From assembly GCA_016706255.1 (NCBI GenBank), contig JADJJZ010000003.1, positions 186,001 through 250,000 on the forward strand: a stretch of DNA of 64,000 nt, in the 5' to 3' direction. Made by a program: the position numbers and the translations under genes. This document shows, piece by piece, positions 54,444 to 62,881 of the stretch. Each line of letters opens with the position of its first letter. Position 1 is the first letter of the stretch. Source of the stretch: Bacteroidota bacterium (GTDB lineage: Bacteria; Bacteroidota; Bacteroidia; Chitinophagales; BACL12). The notes beneath the pieces were generated by a model. It saw only the letters and a program-made list of their open reading frames with translations, did not search any database and was not told the DNA's origin.

Positions 54444-55307
54444 TTATTCAATCCAATCTTTAATTTTTTGTTGTATTTCTAAGTAGTCAACTTTACTTGG
54501 CATGTGTTTACATTGCTTTAGTATGTGAGCTTCTTTAAAATTTTTGAATATTTTTTTTACTCTGTTTATAGCTTCATAGCCAGGGAAAAATACATCATTA
54601 TCAGCTACTATAATATAAACAGGAGAGATGAAATTTTGTACATCTTTTTCTTCGAGTAAAATTGGTCTTCGATAATCCATATTTAAGCCTGTAAGTAAAG
54701 CCTTTTGTAGTCTGAACATAAATTCATCTTCTTCGGGAACAAATGCTTTAATAAATTTCTTGAGGTGTGCGTCCTTTTTAGTAATCAAAAATCTAATTAA
54801 CGGAAGTGATAATTTTGTTATAGAAACACCAATTTTTCCATTGACTAAACCACTTGGAACGACAAATATGCATTTTTTCACAATTACAGGTTTGTATTTG
54901 ACTAACTTCTGAAGAATATACGCCCCATATGATATGCCTATAAAAAATGCCTCTTTTATTCTCAATTGACTTAAGACTTCTTCAGCCCATATAGCATAAG
55001 AATTGTCTTTTATGTTTATTCGATTTTCATCACTCATAGTTGCTTGACCAATAGTGTCAATGGCAAACAATAAGTAGTCTTTACGTAGGTCTTTAACCGC
55101 TTCTAGGGTCAAGGGTGCTCCTGCATTTATACCATGAAATAGCACGATAAGTTTACCACTTTCATTGCCCGTTTTGATAATCCTAGTCTTTCCAAAAGAT
55201 GTATTTACATCAATCTCCTCGTAGTCGATTTGTAAGCTTTTTAGTTTCTCTTCATAAAGACTCATTATAGCGGTCTTCGCTTGTTCATTTTTATATAAAT
55301 TCTTCAT
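54444..55307 (-). CDS. Alpha/beta hydrolase
   Basis: The start MKNLYKNEQAKTAIMSLYEE at 55307 is preferred over an upstream ATG that would overlap the divergent TetR gene. It has KLIVLFHGINAGAPLT (oxyanion HG motif), AFFIGISYGAYILQKL with the nucleophile serine in G-I-S-Y-G, VYIIVADNDVFFPG with the acid Asp, and LKQCKHMPSK with the catalytic His. Substrate unknown. It is divergent from a TetR regulator 48 bp away, which probably controls it. Confidence 0.88.
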   Translation of the reverse strand: MKNLYKNEQAKTAIMSLYEEKLKSLQIDYEEIDVNTSFGKTRIIKTGNESGKLIVLFHGINAGAPLTLEAVKDLRKDYLLFAIDTIGQATMSDENRINIKDNSYAIWAEEVLSQLRIKEAFFIGISYGAYILQKLVKYKPVIVKKCIFVVPSGLVNGKIGVSITKLSLPLIRFLITKKDAHLKKFIKAFVPEEDEFMFRLQKALLTGLNMDYRRPILLEEKDVQNFISPVYIIVADNDVFFPGYEAINRVKKIFKNFKEAHILKQCKHMPSKVDYLEIQQKIKDWIE

Positions 55308-55355
55308 GTAAATATTTTTTTGCAAATATAGGCCATTTGGACTAAATTTGCAACC

Positions 55356-55970
55356 ATGAATATAAAAAAACAAATTTTAGAAGCTAGTCGGTTATTATTC
55401 AATGAAAAGGGAGTGATGAACACTACATTAAGGGATGTTGCAAAGTCTATGAATAAGAGTTACGGCAATATAACTTATCATTTCCAAACCAAAGAAGATG
55501 TTCTTTTTAGCTTGTTAGATGAAATGAATAAAGAATTAATTGCGCTTCAAGAAATAAAGGAAAGCGAAAATTTGTTGCTTTACTTTTTTAATCTGCCAAA
55601 TTCTAATTATTCAATTTCCTTAGAATATCTTTTTTTTATCCTTGATCATTTAGAGCTAAAGAGAAATTATCCTGCACTCTTTAAAAAAATAAATGTATTG
55701 AACGATAATAGAAAGGGCATTTGGATGAAAATTTTACTTCAATTGAAAGAATTAAAATATTTCGATGAAAAAGTAACAAACAATGATTTACAATATATTA
55801 TGTTTTTAAGCTATAGTCTAAGAGTGACGTATTTTCAAACGATAGAATTAAAGTCTTATAATAAATCAAAGTATACGTTGATCGTTACTAATCTACTGAA
55901 ACCTTATTTAAGCAAAAAAGGCTATTTAATTTACGAAAACTGGCTTGAGTCGCTGACTGTTTCAAAGTAA
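55356..55970 (+). CDS. TetR-family transcriptional regulator
   Basis: 204 aa. The helix-turn-helix is ILEASRLLFNEKGVMNTTLR, followed by DVAKSMNKSYGNITYHFQTK and EDVLFSLLDEM. The C-terminal ligand-binding half is variable. It is the only clear + strand gene inside the cassette array and shares a 48-bp intergenic region with the divergent hydrolase. Autoregulation and control of the hydrolase are the expected arrangement; no operator dyad was identified. Confidence 0.9.
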   Translation: MNIKKQILEASRLLFNEKGVMNTTLRDVAKSMNKSYGNITYHFQTKEDVLFSLLDEMNKELIALQEIKESENLLLYFFNLPNSNYSISLEYLFFILDHLELKRNYPALFKKINVLNDNRKGIWMKILLQLKELKYFDEKVTNNDLQYIMFLSYSLRVTYFQTIELKSYNKSKYTLIVTNLLKPYLSKKGYLIYENWLESLTVSK

Positions 55971-56255
55971 ACTATAAGTCTTGTTTGTTATAATATTTCG
56001 CGAAATTCACACTTAGGGTCTTTTGTATTTGTAAACACTATCATGATTAATAGTACGATTGATATTTTACTGAAAATTGCCCATACACTTAGACATTACA
56101 GCCTGACCGCTAACGGTTTGCAGCTACCCGAAGGGCGGGACTTTTACCACAAAACTTGATTCGAAAAACTAATGTTTGATTAATGACCCGTCCTAAAATA
56201 AGTTTACAGTTTTAGTTTATTAATCCTGTTATAAATTTACAATAAAAAGCTAATC

Positions 56256-57152
56256 CTAAAATAATTTTACGGTTTTAGTATTAAAATAATTCTTCCATTT
56301 TCTTTGAGTCTTTGTATTGGTTGAATGAACGTGTTCTGGAGTAAGTAAACTAATACTTAAATGTGGTCGTTCATGATTATACAACAACACTGCTTTTTGA
56401 AGAATAAATTCTGCTTGTTTTATGTTTTTTGGTTTGTATCGCAAAAGATATTCATGCTTTAAAATTCCATTTATCCTTTCTGCAATTGCATTCTCTCGTG
56501 GATCACCATTCTCTGTCATGCTTATTAAAATATTGTTACGTTTCAATATTTTAATGTAATCATGTGAGCAATATTGTACTCCTCTATCAGAATGATGTGT
56601 TAAATCATCATAGTTGCTATTATTGTTTATTGCCATCATCAAAGCCCTACAAGTGCTTTTTTGTTCTAATGTTGGAGCTAATGAATAACCTACTACCTTT
56701 TTTGAATAAGCATCCGTAATCAAACTGATGTACAAAAATTTGTCTGCTACTTTCCAAAATGTTATGTCGCTTACCCAAAGTTGGTTTGGTCTATTGGTAA
56801 CTCTTCCTTTGATTAAGTTGGGCCATTTACGCATCCAGTGTTGAGAATAGGTTGTATTGACCTTTCTAATTCGTTTTCTTATTAACAACTGATTGGCTCC
56901 AAGTAAATTAAATAAAGCGTCTCTGCCTATTTTTATATCATTCTCTATTAAAAAAGGTTTCATCAGTTCAAATAGTTTTCGCGTGCCTATTCGATAATGA
57001 CTAGCTCTAATTTGATTCACGCGCTGAATTACCAACTCCTGCTTTAAATTTAAAGTCTGGTTATTCTTAAAATATTGATAATTGGATTGTCGTGTGACAC
57101 CAAATAATCGACAAAACAACTCTAAGCGTATATGCTTATGTTTTGCCTTCAT
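56256..57152 (-). CDS. IS3-family transposase OrfB (DDE integrase domain)
   Basis: 298 aa rve-type integrase core. The HTH_21-like start RLFGVTRQSNYQYFKNN is followed by the DDE triad: first Asp in LWVSDITFWKV, second in THHSDRGVQYCSHDY, Glu in ENAIAERINGILKHEYLL. It is normally made as an OrfAB fusion by -1 frameshifting: the orfA end contains A-AAA-AAG (57176-57182), and the -1 frame after it continues AKHQVIREMKAKHKH into this gene. The frame is intact, so the element may be active. Confidence 0.93.
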   Translation of the reverse strand: MKAKHKHIRLELFCRLFGVTRQSNYQYFKNNQTLNLKQELVIQRVNQIRASHYRIGTRKLFELMKPFLIENDIKIGRDALFNLLGANQLLIRKRIRKVNTTYSQHWMRKWPNLIKGRVTNRPNQLWVSDITFWKVADKFLYISLITDAYSKKVVGYSLAPTLEQKSTCRALMMAINNNSNYDDLTHHSDRGVQYCSHDYIKILKRNNILISMTENGDPRENAIAERINGILKHEYLLRYKPKNIKQAEFILQKAVLLYNHERPHLSISLLTPEHVHSTNTKTQRKWKNYFNTKTVKLF

Positions 57153-57160
57153 TTCACGGA

Positions 57161-57574
57161 TTACTTGGTGTTTGGCTTTTTTCTTATATTGAGTTTATAG
57201 TCACTTTCGGCTATCTCAATAACACGAGTAAGCATCTCTGAGCGTATTTGTTCTTCTTCCAGCTTTTGTTCTAGCTCTCGAATACGCTTCTCTAATGCTT
57301 TTTTCTCTAATTCTAACTCGCTTGGACTGGCTTGTTTCTTTTTCAAACGATCAAGATTTATTACACCAAGATAATCCTTTTTGCCAAAAGGATCACTTAT
57401 TCCATATTTTCGCATCCACGATTGTATGGCACTATTTGAACGAATTCCATACTTATCCAAAATTTCACGTTTGGTTAAATCACTTTCAAGATACTCTGCA
57501 ATAATTTTTTTCTTGAATTCTTCTGTAAATACAGTTGGTGGTGTTGGTCGTTTTTTTGCTTCTGATTTTTTCAT
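57161..57574 (-). CDS. IS3-family OrfA (DNA-binding, leucine-zipper)
   Basis: 137 aa. The N-terminal helix-turn-helix is FTEEFKKKIIAEYLESDLTK, then REILDKYGIRSNSAIQSWMR. A coiled coil follows (ELEKKALEKRIRELEQKLEE) for multimerisation. It ends RKKPNTK just after the slippery AAAAAAG run used for -1 frameshifting into orfB. Confidence 0.92.
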   Translation of the reverse strand: MKKSEAKKRPTPPTVFTEEFKKKIIAEYLESDLTKREILDKYGIRSNSAIQSWMRKYGISDPFGKKDYLGVINLDRLKKKQASPSELELEKKALEKRIRELEQKLEEEQIRSEMLTRVIEIAESDYKLNIRKKPNTK

Positions 57575-57685
57575 GTTTACACGTTTTTAGTGTAAACCTA
57601 TTTCAGGACGAGACAAATTGTTCAAATGTTTCTATTCGCACCGTCCGCCCATTAACGCAAAACCCGTGTTAGCGGTTGTGCATTT

Positions 57686-58318
57686 TTAATTGATTATTAA
57701 ACCTAGTTCGTCAAATGAATTTATGTAATGTCTTGCATTGTTTCCTCTAATTACATTTTCTCGTAAAATTTGAATTGTCGTGAAATTTAATGCGTTTCCG
57801 GCTTTTATTTCAGATTCAGGGTTGTCGCCAATAACATAGGTTGTCTCAGGATTTAATTTGAATTCAAGTTTTAGCTCATAAAAAATGTCTTGTTTAGTTT
57901 TCGTTTCTTTAAGCGTGTCATTGATAATAATTTTGTCAAAATCATTTTCTATTTTGAGTGCTTTTATTTTTGCTTTTTGCAATGCTGTCAACCCCGTTGT
58001 TACTAATAGCTTTTTTGTCTGTATGTTTTTAATGAATGTATAATCTTGAAAAGTTGATATTTTTAAATATAGGTCTAAATTCTCAAGCAGGTCAATAGAT
58101 TCAGCAATTGTTGTAAAAGGAATGTTATATTTTTTTATTACAATGTCAAATGGTCTTTGCCATAAATCGCTAACAATTCTTTCAATAATTTGTTGGTCAA
58201 AATTAGTTTTTAGTTTTAAAATTAAATGATTAAAGAATGGCTCAAATATTTTAGCATCCATTGATTTCGTTTGAAAAATGGTGTCGTCTAAGTCTAATAT
58301 AATTGTCTTTGTCGTCAT
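57686..58318 (-). CDS. HAD-superfamily hydrolase
   Basis: 210 aa. Motif I DLDDT (residues 9-13), motif II around LLVTTGLTALQKAKI, motif III Lys in KTKQDIFYEL and motif IV YVIGDNPESEIKAGNAL. The helical cap of about 70 residues is of the class I type. Substrate unknown; probably a small phosphate ester. Single gene between sites Q and R, starting about 20 bp after the box of site R. Confidence 0.85.
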   Translation of the reverse strand: MTTKTIILDLDDTIFQTKSMDAKIFEPFFNHLILKLKTNFDQQIIERIVSDLWQRPFDIVIKKYNIPFTTIAESIDLLENLDLYLKISTFQDYTFIKNIQTKKLLVTTGLTALQKAKIKALKIENDFDKIIINDTLKETKTKQDIFYELKLEFKLNPETTYVIGDNPESEIKAGNALNFTTIQILRENVIRGNNARHYINSFDELGLIIN

Positions 58319-58338
58319 TCTTTGTTCTATAAGGCATT

Positions 58339-58475
58339 ACCGCTAACGTTTTGCGGCTTGGCGTAGTGGCGGATTTTTAGCACAAAAGTTCAATCGAAGA
58401 ACTGCACTTGAACCTACCACAAAACTGTCATACGAAGCACTGAACCCGCCATTACGCCAAACCGCTGTTACCGGC
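58339..58475 (-). repeat. attC-like site R
   Basis: Left box ACCGCTAAC, arm GCGGCTTGGCGTAGTGGCGG, right arm CCCGCCATTACGCCAAACCGC, right box GTTACCGGC. It is the rightmost site in the window; the partner of its right box should lie right of 64 kb. Confidence 0.8.
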
Positions 58476-58567
58476 TGGTGTTCTGTCGTCCGTCCTTGCA
58501 AACCATTGTCAGTATTGAGTTTCTGTGTCATTGAGTGTCGGCTGTGCGTTGCGTTTTTTATTTTTTT

Positions 58568-58705
58568 TGAAGGGTCGGGAAATTTTTTAAAAACAATTTT
58601 TCTTTTGCGTTGGCTTTGCAAGCTCTTTGACAAAGCTTTGGTCTGTGCGTTGGCTTGCGGGGCTTTGGCAATGTGCTTGCAAATAGCGTTGGCATTTCGT
58701 CTTGT
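58568..58705 (-). repeat. Second repeat family, copy 3
   Basis: GGGAAATTTTTTAAAAACAA, GCTCTTTGACAAAGCTTTGG, TCTGTGCGTTGGCTTGCGG and TTTGGCAATGTGCTTGCAAA parallel copy 1. It starts about 90 bp beyond site R, just as copy 1 starts about 100 bp beyond site L, and it runs up to the stop codon of hsdM, which falls in ATATAAC. Confidence 0.65.
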
Positions 58706-60315
58706 TATATTGGTGGAAGTCCCAATTCCTTTAAAAATTTATTATGTGTCTCTCTTGCTTTGGTTATGTCCTTGTCAAGGTCAACGAGTTTTTTGTTTAC
58801 TTCTTTTAAGTCAATTATTTCTTCGTCTAACGATGTGCTTACATAGCGTGAAATATTCAAGTTGAATTCGTTCTTAATGATTTCGTCCATTGATACTCTA
58901 CGAGAATAACGGATTTCTTCTTTTCGGTCTCTGTATGTTTCAACTATTTTGTCAATATTTTCAGGTAGTAAATTGTTTTGTCGTTTGCCCTTTTCAAAAT
59001 GGTCAACGGCATTGATAAACAAAACATCGTCAAACTTTTTGCACTTCTTTAAAACCAAAATAGAAACTGGAATACCTGTCGAGAAAAACAAATTGGCTGG
59101 AAGTCCAATTACCGTGTCAATGTTTCCGTCCTCTAATAATTTTCTTCTGATGCGTTCTTCTGAACCACTTCTAAATAAAACACCGTGAGGCAAAATGATT
59201 GCCATTGTTCCCTCTTTACTCAAGAAGTGAAAACCGTGTAACAGAAAAGCAAAGTCGGCTGCTGACTTTGGGGCAAGTCCATAACTTTTAAAACGGAAAT
59301 CTTGTCCCATTTCTTCTGATGGTTCCCAACGGTAGCTGAAAGGTGGATTGGCTACAATGGCATCAAATTCTAATTTCTTTGAAGGATTTATTTCATTTAA
59401 AATCTCCCAATCGTTTACTAATGTATCTCCGTGATGAATTGCAAATTCCGTGTCCTTAACTCCATGCAAAAGCATATTCATTCGGGCTAAGTTGTAAGTT
59501 GTGATATTTTTCTCTTGTCCGAATATTTTGCCGATTGTTCCACCTGCATCTGTCATTTTTTTGCGGACGTTGAGCAACAACGAACCTGAGCCACAGGCAA
59601 AGTCTAAAACTCGTTCAATCTTTTTCTTTTCTCCTTTACTTGGGTCTTGGCTGTCAAGCGTTACGATTGCGGAAAGAATGTCTGAAATACGTTGTGGAGT
59701 GTAAAATTCTCCTGCTTTTTGACCTGAACCTGCTGCAAATTTTCCAATCAGATATTCGTAAGCATCGCCTAAATAGTCAATGTTTTTATCAAAGCTGTTG
59801 ATGCCTTCTGCAATTTTCTGAATGATGTTGCAGAGTTTCTTGTTTCGTTCTTCGTAGTTCTTGCCAAGTTTATCAGAATCTAAATTGATTTCGGAAAATA
59901 ATCCTTGAAAGGTGCTTTCAAAAGATTCATTTTCTATGTATTTAAAACCATCTTGCAAAGTGCGAAGCAACTCTTTGCTTTGTGTTTTAGCCAATTCAGC
60001 AATGCTATTCCATAAATGAGAAGGTTCAATTACATAGTGAACTTTTCTCCTCATTTGCTTTTCAAATTCCTGAACATCATCAGGATTGTTCTCATACCAA
60101 ACCGACAAAGGTGTTCGTTTATCACTTTCTTTAAGGACTGGATAATCTTTCCCTAACTCTTTCTTTGCTGCTGTTTCGTAATTGTCGCTTAGATAACGTA
60201 AGAACAAAAATGAAAGCATATAATCTCTGAACTGGTCAGCGTTCATTGCTCCACGCAATTCGTCTGCGATTTTCCAAAGTGTATTGCCTAATTGTGTTTG
60301 ATTATTGTCTGTCAT
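58705..60315 (-). CDS. hsdM: Type I restriction-modification DNA methyltransferase subunit HsdM
   Basis: 536 aa. The N-terminal HsdM domain is followed by the methyltransferase: SAM motif LDFACGSGSLLLNVRKKM, catalytic NPPF motif (VANPPFSYRW), and AGEFYTPQRISDIL, the hallmark of N6-adenine type I methylases. It modifies host DNA at the site set by HsdS. Its start overlaps the end of the upstream ATPase gene by four bases. Last gene of the operon. Confidence 0.95.
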   Translation of the reverse strand: MTDNNQTQLGNTLWKIADELRGAMNADQFRDYMLSFLFLRYLSDNYETAAKKELGKDYPVLKESDKRTPLSVWYENNPDDVQEFEKQMRRKVHYVIEPSHLWNSIAELAKTQSKELLRTLQDGFKYIENESFESTFQGLFSEINLDSDKLGKNYEERNKKLCNIIQKIAEGINSFDKNIDYLGDAYEYLIGKFAAGSGQKAGEFYTPQRISDILSAIVTLDSQDPSKGEKKKIERVLDFACGSGSLLLNVRKKMTDAGGTIGKIFGQEKNITTYNLARMNMLLHGVKDTEFAIHHGDTLVNDWEILNEINPSKKLEFDAIVANPPFSYRWEPSEEMGQDFRFKSYGLAPKSAADFAFLLHGFHFLSKEGTMAIILPHGVLFRSGSEERIRRKLLEDGNIDTVIGLPANLFFSTGIPVSILVLKKCKKFDDVLFINAVDHFEKGKRQNNLLPENIDKIVETYRDRKEEIRYSRRVSMDEIIKNEFNLNISRYVSTSLDEEIIDLKEVNKKLVDLDKDITKARETHNKFLKELGLPPI

Positions 60316-61634
60316 GCTGTTGCTGTTTCTATTGGTTTTTCAAGTAAGTCTTCATTGAATTTATAGTTCGTTCTGAAGTTCTTGAATATTTGTTTGAAAT
60401 ATTTCTTGTTTTCTTCTCCCATTTCCTTTGGCTCAAACATTGAATAACCACCGTGATTCAGGTTGTTGACCATTCGAGTGAATAGTTTCTTTTCTTCATC
60501 ATCATCGTCAATGATTATACAATCTGAAAAGCCATTGAAGCCATGAAAATTAGCTGCCTTTTCAAGAATTGTTCTGAGGAAGTAGAAATGGTAAGTGTAA
60601 ATTTTATCTGCATTGATTGCCTTTTGTAAATCCTGAATCATGGAAACATGATAAAAGAATGGGCTGTCTGTTGTGTCTTTTAAAAAATAAACTCCATCAG
60701 ATTTACTTAAAAAAAGTCGTGGTGCATTATTTCCAAGTTCATTACATACAACATTGAAAAATAAAGCGTGGTGAGTTGATACAATTGACTTTACATCGCC
60801 ATTGCCCTTTTTTAACATAGAGCCAAGATGATGTGCAATTGCAATTGTATTGTTGTCGTCCAAGGAAGAAACTGGGTCATCTACGTAAATGTATTTTACC
60901 CAATCGTAATTTTGATGCCTATCTATTGCTAATTGTGCTACTGCTAAAAAGAAGCACCATATAAAAAGGTTTTCTTCGCCTCTTGAAATTTTTACAAATT
61001 CAACATTTTGAGGAGTTCCTGCAACAATTTCTTCTCTGATAAAGTTAACTGCCCAATATTCATTTTCGTCTTTGTCTTTGTATTCGTAATCAATAAGGAA
61101 ATTGAAATTTGAGTAGCGATGAATAAGAGGCCGAATTTTATTGTCCATATCCAATGCCCGAACACCTGCAATAAAAGCAGAATATTTATTTATGAGCAAT
61201 CTTCTATGTGTGTCGCCATCTAAATCATTATCCCATGAAAACAAGTCTTCGGTAAAAGCATTAAAATATAAAGTGTCTCTTTCTGTTACATTGCCGTCTG
61301 CATCAAACTCTTTTCCCTTTTGTCTGAAATCCATAGATAGGCGTGTTTTGCCTGTTCCATTGTATGCAAATAGTAAAACATATCTTTTATCTAATTCACG
61401 TAAATATTCAGCTAATTCCTCTATTGACAAGAATGGTAAGAAGCTAATTGATTTGAGTTTAAAGGTTAGTTTGTTAGTTATTGCTTCACTCAATCCTGCT
61501 TTTAGATTGTAAACATTTTCAGCACCGTCAAATACATAATTGCTCTCAAATAAAGCTTTGTCTGCTTTATTGAGTTTACTCAATATTTTATCCTCAAAAT
61601 CAGCTTTCTTTATTTTTAATAACTCAGGTCTCAT
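60312..61634 (-). CDS. ABC-type ATPase with PrrC-like C-terminal pattern (candidate anticodon nuclease)
   Basis: 440 aa. Walker A is AYNGTGKT (90-97), the ABC-like signature ISRGEEN (216-222), Walker B YIYVDDPVSSLD (249-258), and a switch His in STHHA (286-290). In the C-terminal 90 residues R354, E358 and H394 give an R-x3-E...H pattern with spacing close to that of the nuclease triad of PrrC. PrrC-type enzymes cut tRNA when phage disables the linked type I system. The fold assignment is inference; a plain defence ATPase is the alternative. Overlaps both neighbours, between hsdS and hsdM. Confidence 0.7.
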   Translation of the reverse strand: MRPELLKIKKADFEDKILSKLNKADKALFESNYVFDGAENVYNLKAGLSEAITNKLTFKLKSISFLPFLSIEELAEYLRELDKRYVLLFAYNGTGKTRLSMDFRQKGKEFDADGNVTERDTLYFNAFTEDLFSWDNDLDGDTHRRLLINKYSAFIAGVRALDMDNKIRPLIHRYSNFNFLIDYEYKDKDENEYWAVNFIREEIVAGTPQNVEFVKISRGEENLFIWCFFLAVAQLAIDRHQNYDWVKYIYVDDPVSSLDDNNTIAIAHHLGSMLKKGNGDVKSIVSTHHALFFNVVCNELGNNAPRLFLSKSDGVYFLKDTTDSPFFYHVSMIQDLQKAINADKIYTYHFYFLRTILEKAANFHGFNGFSDCIIIDDDDEEKKLFTRMVNNLNHGGYSMFEPKEMGEENKKYFKQIFKNFRTNYKFNEDLLEKPIETATA

Positions 61635-62881
61635 TCTTCATTATTTATTGATGGAAACAAACCTTGCAACAATCCTTTCTTATGAAGTTGCAGAGCTTCC
61701 AATTTTTGATTTTGTGCGTTTATCAAATCATCAATTGAAGAAAGTGTATCAGCAATTTTATCTTGTTCTTTTGGGTCTTCTGGTATAAGCAATGGACAAT
61801 TCAAAACATCATCTTTTCTTAGATTGGTTTGCTTTACGCCATCATCAAATGCCAAAAAGTATGGATTTCTGTTTAGCAAATAGTATAGAATTTTGCTATT
61901 GACATTTCGTGGCGTAATTCTGCAAATACGCTGATTAACAGTGTAGCGATTATCTTCTTCAACCAAAAAACATTTTGCAATGGCTTTTCCATTTGGAATA
62001 TCACTCAGCACCATTAAAACATCTCCTTTGCTTGCAGGCAAAAAAGCGGTATTGGTGAATTTCTTTACTTCGCCATCTTGTGAAATGAACTTTGAATTCA
62101 CAACTATAAATTTGCCATCGTCTGCAATATCTTGTTCGTGGGCTTTACCGTTTTCGTAATCTGCAACTTGGGTCAAAGTAGTTTCTTCCCATTCTGCACT
62201 ATCTTCAAACTCACTGAACCGAAATTTTGGAACTGTTTCGCCCTCCTGCGGCAATAGGTTTTGCAATAAGCCCTTTTTGTGGTCTTTCAGTATTTCCAGC
62301 TTTTCGGTCTCGGCTGTAATTACTTCATCTAAAGACGAGAGGCAAGCAGCGATTTTTTGTTGCTCCTTTGGAGAAGGTAGCTTAACAACAAATTGACTCA
62401 AAACTTCTTTTGTTATCGTTTTGATTATTCCACCAGGAGCTTTTAGTTTTTCAATTTCAAAAAGCAGGAATAATAAATAAGCAAAAAAAGTCTTATCTAA
62501 TTCTATGTAAAATTCTTCAAACAACAAAAGAGTTCTATCAATATAGGCATCATATTGAGTAATTGCCACTCTGCCGATTGACCCTTGAATTGTAATTATT
62601 ACAGTCCCTTTTGGAATAAATACACTCTGTTCCGCTCCTAACTTGCTAATTTTATTTTTGGTTTTTGGCTTTAATCTAAAATCTTCGCCAACATCGTAAA
62701 CCTGTATAAAGGGCATACCATTAATGTCATCATACCATTTAGGCAGACCATAAGGTTGAGGAAAACTTCCTCTCCGAAACCCAGCTATATTTATTAAGGT
62801 GTCTTCGACCCAATTAGCGTCATTTAGAAACTCAGGAAATCGAAGCCTTGGTACCAATCTAAAATTGTTTTCTCTATTCAT
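61631..62881 (-). CDS. hsdS: Type I restriction-modification specificity subunit HsdS
   Basis: 416 aa with the standard two target-recognition domains: TRD1 from RLRFPEFLNDANWVEDTLIN, a central conserved helix pair (KIAACLSSLDEVITAETEKL, HKKGLLQNLLPQ), TRD2 from FRFSEFEDSAEWEETTLTQV, and a distal repeat (KIADTLSSIDDLINAQNQKL, HKKGLLQGLFPS). It sets the bipartite DNA target. The sequence recognised cannot be read from this. Overlaps the ATPase and hsdR genes by a few bases. Confidence 0.95.
   Translation of the reverse strand: MNRENNFRLVPRLRFPEFLNDANWVEDTLINIAGFRRGSFPQPYGLPKWYDDINGMPFIQVYDVGEDFRLKPKTKNKISKLGAEQSVFIPKGTVIITIQGSIGRVAITQYDAYIDRTLLLFEEFYIELDKTFFAYLLFLLFEIEKLKAPGGIIKTITKEVLSQFVVKLPSPKEQQKIAACLSSLDEVITAETEKLEILKDHKKGLLQNLLPQEGETVPKFRFSEFEDSAEWEETTLTQVADYENGKAHEQDIADDGKFIVVNSKFISQDGEVKKFTNTAFLPASKGDVLMVLSDIPNGKAIAKCFLVEEDNRYTVNQRICRITPRNVNSKILYYLLNRNPYFLAFDDGVKQTNLRKDDVLNCPLLIPEDPKEQDKIADTLSSIDDLINAQNQKLEALQLHKKGLLQGLFPSINNEE

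Larger units (their letters stand above)
56184..57615 (-). mobile_element. Complete IS3-family insertion sequence (1432 bp)
   Basis: The imperfect terminal inverted repeats are about 25 bp: left TGACCCGTCCTAAAATAAGT and right (reverse-complemented) TGTCTCGTCCTGAAATAGGT, both continuing TTACA. It contains two orfs on the - strand in different frames with an A6G slippery run between them. The left end is partly duplicated inside the element (CCTAAAATAA-TTTACAGTTTTAG at 56192 and again at 56251). A clear target duplication is not visible (flanks ...ATTAA and AATTG...). Confidence 0.9.
56106..57676 (-). repeat. attC-like site Q, split by an insertion sequence
   Basis: The left part (56106-56183: box ACCGCTAAC, arm GCAGCTACCCGAAGGGCGGG) is nearly identical to site N for about 70 bp. 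The right part is 57616-57676 (arm ACCGTCCGCCCATTAACGC, right box GTTAGCGGT). Between them sits the IS3-family element. The right half differs from site N's right half, so the original site may have been a hybrid or has diverged. Confidence 0.75.
26824..58475 (-). mobile_element. Integron-like cassette array (attC-like sites, no integrase in window)
   Basis: At least fifteen imperfect inverted repeats in the same orientation, listed separately as sites A-R, alternate with one- to three-gene units. On the + strand each site runs TAAC, a 5-6 nt spacer, left stem, a 60-100 nt interior, right stem, a 1-2 nt spacer, GTTA. Boxes flanking a gene unit match each other (for example GTTACCTGCC before and GGCAGGTAAC after the 51.4-52.7 kb gene), while the two ends of one site often do not. 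This is what cassette circles recombined at G/TTA would leave. Genes start shortly after the box on the - strand. The site architecture is not textbook attC, so another recombinase is possible. Confidence 0.6.

Noticed and set aside
56184..57615. Target-site duplication of the IS3 element
   Set aside because: Flanks read ATTAA and AATTG; apart from two A residues there is no direct repeat, so no duplication is claimed.
26824..58475. CRISPR array as an explanation for the regular repeats
   Set aside because: Repeats are 60-137 bp inverted structures separated by whole genes, not short direct repeats with spacers; no cas genes are visible.
26824..58475. Transposon ends or MITEs as the sole explanation of the repeats
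   Set aside because: No flanking target duplications, and the offset matching of boxes across genes is not expected for MITE insertion; kept only as an alternative.
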